DNA of 64,000 nt from Photobacterium rosenbergii (GTDB lineage: Bacteria; Pseudomonadota; Gammaproteobacteria; Enterobacterales; Vibrionaceae): assembly GCF_003026455.1 (NCBI RefSeq), contig NZ_PYMB01000021.1:25961-89960 (forward strand). The letters are read 5' to 3'. Made by a program: the position numbers and the translations under genes. Positions 1-8,005 of this stretch are shown in pieces. Position 1 is the stretch's first letter; every line of letters begins with the position of its first letter. The notes under the pieces were generated by a model. The model was given only the letters and a program-made list of their open reading frames with translations. It searched no databases and had not been told where the DNA came from.

Positions 1-14
1 CAGGGATAACCCTG
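1..14 (-). terminator. Possible ybbN terminator stem, cut by window edge
   Basis: CAGGG-ATAA-CCCTG forms a 5-bp stem just beyond the ybbN stop on the minus strand. Whether a U-run follows cannot be seen because the window ends here, so this is only a suggestion. Confidence 0.3.
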
Positions 15-46
15 CCTTCTCAAGTTTGTCTATTAAACCCGTTCGC

Positions 47-901
47 TTAGTAAAGCAGTGAGTATAGCTGGCGGCGGTATTTACTAGCGACAGCATTACC
101 TTGGCCAAGTGCAGCCAGGATGTCCATCATGGTTTTCTTGGCGCCACCATCGGCAAAGTTCATGTCTTTGCGAAGCAGGCCGATAAGTAGTTCCAATGCC
201 TCTTCCGCACGTTCAACTTGGCTGTATTGTACGGCAAGCTCAAAGGCAATTTCATTGTTGCCAGGTTCCGCGGCTAGTTTCTCTTCTAACAGGCGGATTT
301 CCGGCGAATCGCTGGCTTGTTGGTGTAGCTCCAGTTTTGCCATCAATCCTTTGTACTTGGCATCTTGATCTTGCATTGGAATGGTCGCAAGTAGGGTTTC
401 TGCCTCATCGTATTGAGACGTTCCTAGCAGGCATTCGGCAAGAGCCAGGTTGATCACGCTGTTTTGGGTGAACTTGGTCGCCAACTCACGCAGTACCGGC
501 AATGCTTCGTTATATTGCTGGTTGTCGACTTGCTCCAGTGCCGCTTTCAGCGCCAGTTCCTCTGGGCTTGGCAGGTGTTTGGCCAACATTTCCATGAGGC
601 TTTGCTCGGTCTGCGGACCGGCTGCGCCATCAACAGGCTGGCCATTTTTGAATACGGCAACGGTTGGCAAACTACGAACGCCAAACTGGCCTGCGACCAT
701 TGGCTGGGCTTCACAGTTAAGGGTCGCCAGGGTGACTTGGCCTTGGTAGGACGCCGCCAGCTTTTCCAAGATTTGGTTGACTTCGGCCGTCTCAGGCATA
801 GAAGGGGCCCAGAAACTGATCACCACTGGGGTTTGCATCGATTGCTCGATCACCTGTTGCAGATTCTGTTCGTTCAGTTCGATGGCTAGTTGGTCATACA
901 T
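47..901 (-). CDS. ybbN: Thioredoxin-fold co-chaperone YbbN/CnoX
   Basis: 284 aa, the same length as E. coli YbbN (CnoX), a cytoplasmic chaperone that hands oxidation-damaged clients to GroEL and DnaK. The N-terminal ~110 residues are a thioredoxin fold. At the usual WCGPC active site the protein reads W-A-P-S-M-P-E, with no cysteine, so it should have no thiol-disulphide reductase activity. Cys63, the conserved redox-sensitive cysteine of the family, is present. The remainder is TPR-like helical repeat (for example LALAECLLGTSQYDEAETLL). It is followed leftward by a possible terminator. It lies in the ybbN-ybbO-tesA-ybbAP block known from E. coli, which supports the call. The start is the only reasonable ATG at the domain edge. 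Confidence 0.93.
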   Translation of the reverse strand: MYDQLAIELNEQNLQQVIEQSMQTPVVISFWAPSMPETAEVNQILEKLAASYQGQVTLATLNCEAQPMVAGQFGVRSLPTVAVFKNGQPVDGAAGPQTEQSLMEMLAKHLPSPEELALKAALEQVDNQQYNEALPVLRELATKFTQNSVINLALAECLLGTSQYDEAETLLATIPMQDQDAKYKGLMAKLELHQQASDSPEIRLLEEKLAAEPGNNEIAFELAVQYSQVERAEEALELLIGLLRKDMNFADGGAKKTMMDILAALGQGNAVASKYRRQLYSLLY

Positions 902-1061
902 GGGTTTATCTTCACTCCCTGGACTTCTGAAAAAGCGCGTAGGCCATAAATTTCTTCGTTGTGATAGTTATGGGGGGGAAGGCGAGGATTTTCAAGGTGA
1001 AACAGTGAGAAGGTGATGGTCGTGGCTAAATAGAGATTAGGCTGGCGCTGTCGAGACAAAT

Positions 1062-1090
1062 AAAAATGGAGAGCCCGGCTCTCCATTTTT
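1062..1090 (-). terminator. Strong palindromic terminator after the 22-codon ORF
   Basis: A perfect inverted repeat, AAAAATGGAGAGCC and its complement around one central base, with A-runs and T-runs at its ends so it can end transcripts in either direction. The stop codon of the tiny minus-strand ORF (1089-1091) sits in the base of the stem. There is no plus-strand gene to its left, so it most likely ends a short minus-strand transcript or attenuates read-through into ybbN. Confidence 0.75.
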
Positions 1091-1157
1091 ATTGAAACGT
1101 CAACAGCAATGCGAGTGTCACACACACGCAAAGGATATTTATTTGGCGTAATGTCAT
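1089..1157 (-). CDS. Possible 22-residue hydrophobic peptide
   Basis: A 22-codon ORF starting with ATG at 1155-1157. An AAAGG ribosome-binding site lies about 7 bases upstream and a perfect terminator begins at its stop codon. The peptide has a short polar start (M-T-L-R-Q-I-N) and then about 14 hydrophobic residues including C-V-C-V and A-L-L-L, which would suit a single membrane helix or a leader peptide. There is no run of one amino acid that would mark a classical attenuation leader. The family is not recognised. A coding role rests only on the RBS-ORF-terminator layout; the transcript could equally be a small RNA or the untranslated leader of ybbN. Confidence 0.4.
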   Translation of the reverse strand: MTLRQINILCVCVTLALLLTFQ

Positions 1158-1451
1158 TGTCACACCTTTCTTTATTCTTTATCGGAACGGTTACAGGGAA
1201 ATTAAAGGCCGGTAGGGAACAACCTCAATTTACACTACAAGCTTAACCGTGCTGTGTGACACAAATATGACATTTCTTGCTTTTTTTGGCGGAAACGCTG
1301 CTTCCGCCGGTCTATTCAGTGTTTTTTCAGGTTTGTTGGTCCCCAGTGGTGCTTTTTTGATCCCGGTTATTGGTAAGTGACTTATTTTGTTGTGTATTTA
1401 TTGAGCGCTATTCGCCAGTGTTATGTTTGGGGCGAAGGCTAATTCAGTTTA
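1158..1451. other. Intergenic region between ybbO and the 22-codon ORF
   Basis: About 290 bases with no credible long ORF. It holds the Pho-box-like repeat and the 21-base palindrome GGCGGAA-N7-TTCCGCC at 1288-1308, which has a T-run on its left side only and so is not a normal terminator for ybbO. Nothing else recognised. Confidence 0.6.
1256..1273 (-). promoter_or_regulatory. Pho-box-like direct repeat
   Basis: On the minus strand ATGTCAT-ATTT-GTGTCAC closely resembles the PhoB box CTGTCAT-A/T4-CTGTCAC: two 7-mers 11 bases apart, each one base off. It lies about 100 bases upstream of the 22-codon ORF. No convincing -10 is seen at the expected distance. Confidence 0.35.
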
Positions 1452-2291
1452 TTAATCACTTTTGACCAACAGGGAATCGAGTAAACGGGTAGGCAAAATA
1501 CGGCGCAGGAAACCAAAGATATAAGTGGGCTGTGTAACGTAGTATCGGGCCTTTGGCTCTGCGGTTCCCATAATGGCTTGTAATGGCTTCAACACCGATT
1601 CAGGGCCAAGGGTGAATTTGCTTGACGGCGAGTCTTTACCTAATCGGTCTAGCGTATTTTGGTAACTGGCTTGGTGGCGTGAGTTGCCCATATCAATATA
1701 TTGTTCGAACTTTGCCTTGGCATTGGCCCTGAACTGGCTCTCAATCGGGCCGGGTTCGATCAAGCTGACCTTGATTGGGGTGTTGCTCAGTTCGAGGCGT
1801 AGAGTATCGGTATAGCCTTCAAGGGCAAATTTACTGGCGTTGTAGGCGCCACGGTACTTCATGGCAACTAGGCCCAGTACCGAGCTGTTCTGGACAATTT
1901 TACCGCTGCCTTGGGCCAGCATCACTGGGATAACCAATCGGGTTAGGTGGTGCCAGCCAAACAGGTTGCTTTCAAATTGCTGGCGTAGGGCTTGGGTTGG
2001 TAAGTCTTCCAGCGCGCCTGGTTGGCCGTAGGCGGCATTGTTGAACAAAACATCCAGAGTGCCTCCAGCGATTGCCAGCGCATCGGCAAACCCTTGCTCG
2101 ATTGAGGTTTCGTTGTCCATGTCCATCAGCACACAGTGCAGGCCTTCGTCCTGTAGGCGCTTGACATCATCTTGTTGCCGGCAACTAGCGATAACCTTGT
2201 GGCCTTGCTGGTGCAGTGTTTTCGCACAGTAATAACCGATGCCGCTGCTGCAGCCGGTGATCAGGATTCGGAGCGGGTTTGTCGCCGTCAT
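1452..2291 (-). CDS. ybbO: Short-chain dehydrogenase YbbO
   Basis: A 279-aa classical SDR that uses NAD(P)H, equivalent by sequence and position to E. coli YbbO, reported to reduce aldehydes. Seen in the sequence: the Rossmann motif T-G-C-S-S-G-I-G near the N-terminus, N-N-A at the start of the beta-4 region, the catalytic serine in the N-S-S-V-L-G segment, the Y-N-A-S-K catalytic pair, and the E-P-G-P-I segment after it. The ATG at 2291 is chosen over one three codons upstream because AAGGA sits 8 bases before it and abuts the other. tesA ends 24 bases upstream on the same strand, so tesA-ybbO is likely one transcript. The natural substrate is not shown by the sequence. Confidence 0.88.
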   Translation of the reverse strand: MTATNPLRILITGCSSGIGYYCAKTLHQQGHKVIASCRQQDDVKRLQDEGLHCVLMDMDNETSIEQGFADALAIAGGTLDVLFNNAAYGQPGALEDLPTQALRQQFESNLFGWHHLTRLVIPVMLAQGSGKIVQNSSVLGLVAMKYRGAYNASKFALEGYTDTLRLELSNTPIKVSLIEPGPIESQFRANAKAKFEQYIDMGNSRHQASYQNTLDRLGKDSPSSKFTLGPESVLKPLQAIMGTAEPKARYYVTQPTYIFGFLRRILPTRLLDSLLVKSD

Positions 2292-2314
2292 TGAGGGCAT
2301 CCTTGTCTGTTGAA

Positions 2315-2914
2315 TTAGAGGTGTGGGGCAAGCTCTTTAGCCATGAAATCGGCTATCCACGGCTGGGCATCAGGCTTGGGATGCAGGCCGTCATCCATCA
2401 TCCATTCCTGCTTGAGGATAATGTGCTCGAGGAAAAAGGGCAGCAATGGGATCTCCAGTTGCTCACTGATATCTTGATACACTTTTGCGAACTGGTCGCT
2501 ATAGCGCTTGCCGTAGTTTGGCGGTACAAATATCTGCATCAGCAGCGGGTAAGCACCTGCTTGCTCTATCTCAGTGATCATCTCACTGAGATTATTGCGT
2601 ATAGTTGTAGGAGGAAATCCTCTGAGCCCGTCGTTGGCACCCAACTCAATCAAGACGAAATCAGGTTGGTGTTGCTCGAGTAGGCGGGGAAGCCGAGCCA
2701 TCCCATTACCTGTGGTGTCGCCGGAGATACTGGCGTTGACCACAGTGACATCATGGCCATATTTTTCAAGCTCAGCATCCAGTAGGTTCGGCCAGCTTTG
2801 TTCGGCCTGCATCTGGTAACCGGCACTGAGGCTATCGCCCAGTACCATCAGTTTGGCCGCGAGGGCGTGCTGAGTGAAAACAAGAAAAAAGATTACTGAA
2901 AGGAATCGCATCAT
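2315..2914 (-). CDS. tesA: Multifunctional acyl-CoA thioesterase / lysophospholipase L1
   Basis: A 199-aa SGNH-hydrolase with a signal peptide (M-M-R-F-L-S-V-I-F-F-L-V-F then A-L-A-A), so the mature enzyme is periplasmic. The blocks are all visible: G-D-S-L-S with the nucleophile serine, the block II glycine (S-G-D-T-T-G-N-G), G-A-N-D with the oxyanion asparagine, and D-G-L-H-P with the Asp-His pair. TesA hydrolyses acyl-CoAs, lysophospholipids and arylesters. The start codon overlaps that of the divergent ybbA (ATG at 2913), so each promoter must lie inside the opposite gene. The open frame continues well upstream of the signal peptide, but that extension is antisense to ybbA and is rejected. 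A second ATG one codon in is equally possible. Confidence 0.93.
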   Translation of the reverse strand: MMRFLSVIFFLVFTQHALAAKLMVLGDSLSAGYQMQAEQSWPNLLDAELEKYGHDVTVVNASISGDTTGNGMARLPRLLEQHQPDFVLIELGANDGLRGFPPTTIRNNLSEMITEIEQAGAYPLLMQIFVPPNYGKRYSDQFAKVYQDISEQLEIPLLPFFLEHIILKQEWMMDDGLHPKPDAQPWIADFMAKELAPHL

Positions 2915-3587
2915 GTCTACATCCGTGATTAAAGCTGTATCAGTGTCCAAGCAGGTGACGACAGCATCATCGTCGCTCACCATTTTGCAGGATGTTTCGC
3001 TCGAGGTCGAGCAGGGAGAGGCAATTGCCTTGGTGGGTGTTTCAGGGGCGGGTAAGTCGACGCTGATGACCTTGCTAGCCGGGCTTGATATCCCAAGCCA
3101 GGGCAGTATTGAATTGCTAGGTAAGCCACTGGCGGCCATGAATGACGAGGCGCGGGCGGCACTACGCAGTGACAGCATCGGCTTTGTATTCCAGAGCTTT
3201 TTGCTGATCCCATCACTGTCGGCTCTGGAGAACGTGATGTTACCTGCCATTATCAAGGGAGAGGAAGCCGATGAGGGGCGGGCACGGGAGCTGCTTGAAA
3301 AAGTCGGTTTAGACGGCAGGGAAGTTCACCTACCGGCACAGCTATCAGGGGGGGAGCAACAACGTGTAGCTCTAGCGAGGGCATTTATGACTCGGCCCAA
3401 GGTGTTATTTGCCGACGAGCCGACCGGTAACTTGGACCAGCATACTGCAGCCAATATCATCGAGCTGCTGTTTGCCCTCAACCGCGATCACGGTACTACC
3501 TTAGTATTGGTGACTCATGATCCCCAGCTAGCCCAGCGTTGTGACCGGACCTTGACACTTGAAAGTGGGAGTTTGGTAGCCGCATGA
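2913..3587 (+). CDS. ybbA: ABC transporter ATPase YbbA
   Basis: A 224-aa LolD/MacB-class ATPase. Walker A is G-V-S-G-A-G-K-S-T, the signature is L-S-G-G-E-Q-Q-R-V, Walker B runs into A-D-E-P-T-G, and the switch histidine lies in V-T-H-D-P. It should pair with the large FtsX-type permease encoded 4 bases overlapping downstream. The ATG at 2913 is preferred because AAAGGA lies at good distance; an in-frame ATG at 2874 would add 13 basic residues antisense to the TesA signal peptide. The E. coli YbbA/YbbP pair has the same divergent arrangement with tesA; its substrate is not established. Confidence 0.92.
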   Translation: MSTSVIKAVSVSKQVTTASSSLTILQDVSLEVEQGEAIALVGVSGAGKSTLMTLLAGLDIPSQGSIELLGKPLAAMNDEARAALRSDSIGFVFQSFLLIPSLSALENVMLPAIIKGEEADEGRARELLEKVGLDGREVHLPAQLSGGEQQRVALARAFMTRPKVLFADEPTGNLDQHTAANIIELLFALNRDHGTTLVLVTHDPQLAQRCDRTLTLESGSLVAA

Positions 3588-6040
3588 CAGAAATGACAGA
3601 AATCCAATCCGATTCCCCGTCCGTTAACCGTTCGATGCTGCTCAAGTGGAGCTGGCGCGAACTTTGGCATGGCCAGTTATGGCCGGTCGCCGTGGCCCTA
3701 ACACTGATCATCGCCTGTGTGTTTGCCTTAGCGGCCTTGGTGGTCAGGGTTGAGAAGATCATGGTCGATCAGGGGCGATCCATGATTGCGGCCGATTTGG
3801 TGTTTCGCTCGGCCAACCCGGTTGAACAACCGACTTTGGACAAGGCGGAGCAGCTTGGGTTGGTCACCTCCCAACAAGTACGCTTCGGGACCATGGCTTT
3901 CAGTGATGAAGCCATGCAGCTTGTCAGTGTCAAAAGCGTTGAGAGTGACTTCCCGCTAAGGGGGGAGCTTGAGCTGAAAAGCCCGTCCGGTATCCACCAT
4001 CAGGTGCAGCCTGGTGAGCTATGGCTCGCGGAGCGGTTATTTGATCTGTTGAAGGTCCAACCCGGAGATGTCTTGGCTATTGGTGATGCCGAGCTCAAGG
4101 TTAGCGGGACAATCGTCCAAGAGCCGGAGCTGTCATTCAATCCGTTCAGCCAAATGCCGGCCGTGCTCATCCATGCCGATGACTTGGATAACACCGGGGC
4201 AATCCAGCCGGGTAGCCGGGTCCAATACCGGGCTTACTTCACTGGTGCAGATAGCCAGCTCAAAGCATTGCAGCAGCAAGTCGAACTTGAGCCGGGGCAG
4301 CGTTGGTTGAGTGAAACTTCACAAGGGCGAACGGGTGATGTGATTGAAAAAGCCCGCCAGTACCTGTCGCTGACGCTAATTTTGGTGATCTTGATGGCGA
4401 CTGCCACCTTAGTGCTGACCTGTATGCATTATGCCTCGACCCGGACCGAGGTTGTGGCAATGATGAAAAGTTTGGGGGCGAGCAAGAAGTGGCTGTGGCA
4501 ATGGTTGGCCCGCCAGCTCGGCATGCTCTTTAGTCTTGCACTGGTCGCAGGGGTAGCGATTGGTGCTTTGTTGGAGTATTTACTGCGGGTGCCTTTGGTA
4601 GATGTATTGCCTGATCCTTTACCGGGGATTGGCTTTACGCCGCTGGTTGTAAGTGTACTCGTTGCCTTGCTGGTTGCGATCCCGGGCATGGGCATTCCGC
4701 TATTGAAGCTGGTGGATGCGCCTGCTATCTCGGTAATACAGCGAATGGATAGCTGGAAAACCAGCAACAAGGGGTATGCTCTGGCCCTATTGCCATTGGT
4801 GGCAGGGTTGTTGTGGCTGGGAAGCAATGGGTTGATGTGGTTGACCTTGTTAGGGCTCGCTGCGATCCTTGTCATTCTTGCCGTGGTTGGTGTCTCTATT
4901 GTCAGGGGGCTCAAGCGGGGCCGCTGGGGGCCAGCGATTACCTTGGCACTGAGCCGTATCAACCGCAGTCCGATGGCGACCGGGGCCCAGTTGGCCGCCC
5001 TGACTAGCTCGTTGATGCTGCTGACGGTGATTTGGCTGCTACGCTCTGATTTGCTGGCTGACTGGCAACAAACCCTTCCTGCGGACGCACCGAATGTGTT
5101 TGCCTTGAATATTAGCCCAGAGCAGCAAGAAGAGTATCTCAACTATTTGGATCAGCAACAGGTAATGCGTTCCGACAGCTATCCGGTAGTGCGTGGGCGG
5201 ATAACCCACCTCAACCAAGAAGACTTATTGGAGCGAGCTAAACAGGGTGACCAAGAAGTAGATGGCTCATTGCGCCGTGAACTCAATTTGACCTGGCGTG
5301 ATTCTATCCCTGTCCACAATAAAGTGATCGCTGGGGACTGGCAGGCAACGAACGGGGTCTCAGTTGAATCGGGTGTGGCTGAAAGGTTAGGGATCACGGT
5401 GGGTGATACCTTGGCTTTCAACGTAAACAGCCAACCTTTCAGTGCAGAGGTGACCAGTATCCGTGAGGTCGAATGGCGCAATATGCGACCCAATTTCTTC
5501 TTTATCTTCACGCCTGATGTAATGGCCGATATTCCGGCCACGTGGTTGGTAAGCTTCCGTATTGAGGCCGACCAACAGGCTGTGGTTAACCAACTTGGCC
5601 GGGATTACCCAACGGTTACTTTGCTGGACTTGCGAACCATGGCAACCCGTATTCAGGGCATCATGCAGCAGGTCTCCTTGTCGCTGTCGGTGCTGGCCGG
5701 TTTAGGTGTGGTCAGTGGCCTGTTGCTGGTGATGACCTTGCTACGCCTGAGCTTGGCCCAGCGCCGGGACGAAATCCGTTTATACCGGACATTGGGTGCC
5801 AGCCGCAAAAGAGTCTCGGCTACAGTGTGGGGCGAGTATGGCATTATGGCCTTGCTGGCAGGTGTGATGGCGGCGGCCGGTGCTGAAGCTGTCGTTGCGG
5901 CTTTGGTCAAATGGGGCTTTGAACTGCCGGTAAGCTGGCACCCGGGAATGTGGCTGGTCGTGCCGATGCTGTCGTTGTTGCTGGTGGTTGTGATTATCCG
6001 CTCGATGATCAATAGCTTGCTGCAACCGGTGCGGGGCTAG
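3584..6040 (+). CDS. ybbP: FtsX-family ABC permease YbbP
   Basis: An 818-aa inner-membrane permease with two FtsX-like units. There is one transmembrane segment near residues 30-50, then a large periplasmic domain. A cluster of hydrophobic segments follows from about 260 to 440 (for example L-T-L-I-L-V-I-L-M-A and L-L-P-L-V-A-G-L-L-W-L). A second periplasmic domain comes next, and a C-terminal three-helix group containing the T-L-G-A-S-R-K-R coupling loop. Topology and length fit the YbbP subfamily linked to lipid or envelope-protein traffic, but transport has not been demonstrated for it here. Its ATG overlaps the ybbA stop as ATGA, so translation is coupled. A terminator follows at 6074. 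Confidence 0.9.
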   Translation: MTEMTEIQSDSPSVNRSMLLKWSWRELWHGQLWPVAVALTLIIACVFALAALVVRVEKIMVDQGRSMIAADLVFRSANPVEQPTLDKAEQLGLVTSQQVRFGTMAFSDEAMQLVSVKSVESDFPLRGELELKSPSGIHHQVQPGELWLAERLFDLLKVQPGDVLAIGDAELKVSGTIVQEPELSFNPFSQMPAVLIHADDLDNTGAIQPGSRVQYRAYFTGADSQLKALQQQVELEPGQRWLSETSQGRTGDVIEKARQYLSLTLILVILMATATLVLTCMHYASTRTEVVAMMKSLGASKKWLWQWLARQLGMLFSLALVAGVAIGALLEYLLRVPLVDVLPDPLPGIGFTPLVVSVLVALLVAIPGMGIPLLKLVDAPAISVIQRMDSWKTSNKGYALALLPLVAGLLWLGSNGLMWLTLLGLAAILVILAVVGVSIVRGLKRGRWGPAITLALSRINRSPMATGAQLAALTSSLMLLTVIWLLRSDLLADWQQTLPADAPNVFALNISPEQQEEYLNYLDQQQVMRSDSYPVVRGRITHLNQEDLLERAKQGDQEVDGSLRRELNLTWRDSIPVHNKVIAGDWQATNGVSVESGVAERLGITVGDTLAFNVNSQPFSAEVTSIREVEWRNMRPNFFFIFTPDVMADIPATWLVSFRIEADQQAVVNQLGRDYPTVTLLDLRTMATRIQGIMQQVSLSLSVLAGLGVVSGLLLVMTLLRLSLAQRRDEIRLYRTLGASRKRVSATVWGEYGIMALLAGVMAAAGAEAVVAALVKWGFELPVSWHPGMWLVVPMLSLLLVVVIIRSMINSLLQPVRG

Positions 6041-6073
6041 GTAGAACCCTATCCGGGTATTGTGGTTTTGCAA

Positions 6074-6094
6074 AGCTCCCCATATCGGGGAGCT
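6074..6094 (+). terminator. Terminator after ybbAP
   Basis: AGCTCCCC-atatc-GGGGAGCT hairpin followed by ATTTTG. It lies between the ends of convergent ybbP and yfcH and could serve both, though the T-run is short. Confidence 0.65.
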
Positions 6095-6133
6095 ATTTTG
6101 TATTTGCTGTTCGTGCTCAACCGGAAACAATAT

Positions 6134-7042
6134 TTACCTGGAAACAATATCACCCAATGCCACCTCAATGGTTGTGTATTGAAAGCTGTAGCCGAGATCT
6201 TCGAGCTTCTTCGGTATAGCTCGTTGGCCTTCAAGTAACAACGAGGCCGCTTCGCCAAGGGCCAGCTTGAGTACGAAAGCCGGGGTGAAAAAAAGGTGGG
6301 GGCGGCGCAGCGCTTTGGCTAACGCTTGGCTAAATAACTTGTTGGTGACGGGTTCTGGCGCAGTGAGGTTGAAAGCGCCCTTTGCCGTTGGCGTTTCCAG
6401 TAGGAACACTATCGCATCGACCATATCTTGAAGGTGGATCCAAGGCGTATATTGCGAACCATTGCCAATCGGCCCGCCAAGACCAAGCTGGTAGGGGGGA
6501 AGCATTTTTGCCAAGGCGCCACCATGTTTCCCCAGCACAATACCGGTCCGGAGCAGGCAGACCCGGGTTTGCTCGCTTTCTGCACCGAGCGCAATCTCTT
6601 CCCAGCGTTGGCAGACGTGGTGGGCAAAATCTTCGTGGTTGACATGATCACTGATGGCAAATGACTCGTCGATGACGGTGTCTTTCTGGTCGCCATAAAC
6701 CCCTACTGCCGATCCGCTGATGAAGGTATGGGGCGGTTGGCTGCCAGCTTGAATTTTTGCAACTAACTGCTCTGTCATGTCCCAGCGGCTATGGCAGATT
6801 TTCTTCTTTTGTTGCGGGCTCCAGCGTTTGTTGATGATCGGCTCACCGGCGAGGTTGATGACCGCATCAAAGTCATCAAGGTTATCGAACTGGTCAAGGG
6901 AGTCGACGGCGTTAATCTTACCGCCTAGGTTTTGGCTCGCTTTGGCCGGGTCACGGCTCAACACGGTGATATCATGTTGTTTGAGCGCATTGATCAAGGC
7001 TGAGCCGATAAACCCGGTTCCGCCGGTCACTAATATCTTCAT
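6134..7042 (-). CDS. yfcH: TIGR01777-type NAD-dependent epimerase YfcH
   Basis: A 302-aa extended-SDR protein. The N-terminal T-G-G-T-G-F-I-G is the nucleotide-binding loop, and the Y-G motif of the active site is partly altered (S-G-S-A-V-G-V-Y-G-D), as is usual for the YfcH/TIGR01777 group. The C-terminal DUF1731-like tail (P-H-L-F-F-T-P-A-F-V-L-K-L-A-L-G-E) is also present. The ATG at 7042 is favoured: AAGGAG lies 7 bases before it and the Rossmann strand begins at once, whereas a further 17 upstream codons carry no signal. Its substrate is unknown in any organism as far as I know. It is divergent from the DUF1538 operon. Confidence 0.88.
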   Translation of the reverse strand: MKILVTGGTGFIGSALINALKQHDITVLSRDPAKASQNLGGKINAVDSLDQFDNLDDFDAVINLAGEPIINKRWSPQQKKKICHSRWDMTEQLVAKIQAGSQPPHTFISGSAVGVYGDQKDTVIDESFAISDHVNHEDFAHHVCQRWEEIALGAESEQTRVCLLRTGIVLGKHGGALAKMLPPYQLGLGGPIGNGSQYTPWIHLQDMVDAIVFLLETPTAKGAFNLTAPEPVTNKLFSQALAKALRRPHLFFTPAFVLKLALGEAASLLLEGQRAIPKKLEDLGYSFQYTTIEVALGDIVSR

Positions 7043-7203
7043 ACTTCTCCTTTGAGGCAATGCCTTTGCCCATATTGGTATGGCTCTCGGCATAAGTATA
7101 GCTAAACCAAAGGCTTGGTATCGCTAACTATGTTCTTTATGCCATCTTGTTATGTGGGCTAGCTCTCGTGTTGGCACATAAAAGCTGTGTCTATATCCGT
7201 TTG

Positions 7204-7232
7204 GGGAGTACCTTGAAGGTATACCCTTTTTT
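7204..7232 (+). terminator. Attenuator-like hairpin before the DUF1538 operon
   Basis: GGGAGTACC-TTGAA-GGTATACCC with one mismatch, then six T. It stands 28 bases before the first ATG of the operon, with no gene upstream on this strand to terminate, so a leader attenuator is the natural reading. Confidence 0.45.
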
Positions 7233-7260
7233 GATTACCGGGCGACAGCCAGGAGGTGGA

Positions 7261-7995
7261 ATGTCGTTTGTACTCGCCCTGCTGAAATCCCTGCTTTCCA
7301 GTCTACGTGACTTATTGCCGATCATCTTAGTGATAGGCTTTTTCCAATTGGTGGTTCTGCAGCAACCAATGCCCAAGCTCGGCCCGATTCTGGTTGGCCT
7401 AGCCTTTGTTGTGATAGGTCTGACCCTGTTTGTATTCGGGCTGGAAATGGGATTGTTTCCAATCGGCGAGTCAATGGCACGCTCCTTTGCCAGTAAAGGA
7501 AGCGTATGGTGGCTGCTGTGTTTTGCGTTCTGCTTAGGGTTTGGTACCACGATTGCCGAGCCTGCGCTTACTGCAGTGTCAGCAGAAGCCGCCAAGGTTG
7601 CTGCTAGAGGGGGGCTGATAGCGACAGATGCCAAAAGCCAACTGGACTATGCGACAGGATTGCGTTTGACGGTGGCTCTGTCGGTCGGTATTGCCATTAT
7701 GCTCGGGGTGATACGTATTTTGAAAGGCTGGCCAATCCACTGGATGATCATCGGGGGCTACTTGCTCGTGATGATCATGACCTGGTTTGCCCCTCCAGCC
7801 ATTGTCGGGATTGCCTATGACTCCGGTGGGGTGACGACATCGACCATTACCGTCCCGCTGGTGGCGGCGCTAGGGGTTGGGCTAGCCTCGTCGATAAAAG
7901 GCCGTAACCCGATAGTTGATGGTTTTGGCTTGATCGCTTTTGCCTCGCTGACACCGATGATATTTGTAATGGCCTACGGCATGCTGGTGCATTAG
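7261..7995 (+). CDS. DUF1538 multi-pass membrane protein (first copy)
   Basis: A 244-aa integral membrane protein of the DUF1538 family, with about six or seven hydrophobic segments. Family hallmarks: L-R-D-L-L-P-I near the N-terminus, G-L-E-M-G-L-F-P-I-G-E-S, T-T-I-A-E-P-A-L, and Y-D-S-G-G-V-T-T-S-T close to the C-terminus. The last two polar motifs inside membrane regions suggest a transport path. The start at 7261 has an AGGAGGTGGA ribosome-binding site, the best in the window; 38 upstream codons in frame are ignored. It is paired with a paralogue 10 bases downstream, then P-II and CBS genes. No transported substrate is known to me for this family. Confidence 0.85.
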   Translation: MSFVLALLKSLLSSLRDLLPIILVIGFFQLVVLQQPMPKLGPILVGLAFVVIGLTLFVFGLEMGLFPIGESMARSFASKGSVWWLLCFAFCLGFGTTIAEPALTAVSAEAAKVAARGGLIATDAKSQLDYATGLRLTVALSVGIAIMLGVIRILKGWPIHWMIIGGYLLVMIMTWFAPPAIVGIAYDSGGVTTSTITVPLVAALGVGLASSIKGRNPIVDGFGLIAFASLTPMIFVMAYGMLVH

Positions 7996-8005
7996 GAGGA
8001 TTGGG

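Noticed and set aside
886..1131. 81-codon minus-strand open frame across the ybbN upstream region
   Set aside because: It runs through the strong terminator and overlaps the start of ybbN; the composition is not protein-like. The shorter ORF in another frame with an RBS is preferred.
4429..5142. 237-codon open frame antisense to ybbP
   Set aside because: A shadow of codon bias in the permease gene: serine, threonine and proline-rich, no start signal, no family resemblance.
7172..7185. TGGCAC followed by AAAGC, a possible sigma-54 promoter before the DUF1538-PII operon
   Set aside because: The GG and GC are separated by 9 bases, not 10, and TTGC is absent. Attractive because P-II genes are often sigma-54 dependent, but the spacing is decisive.
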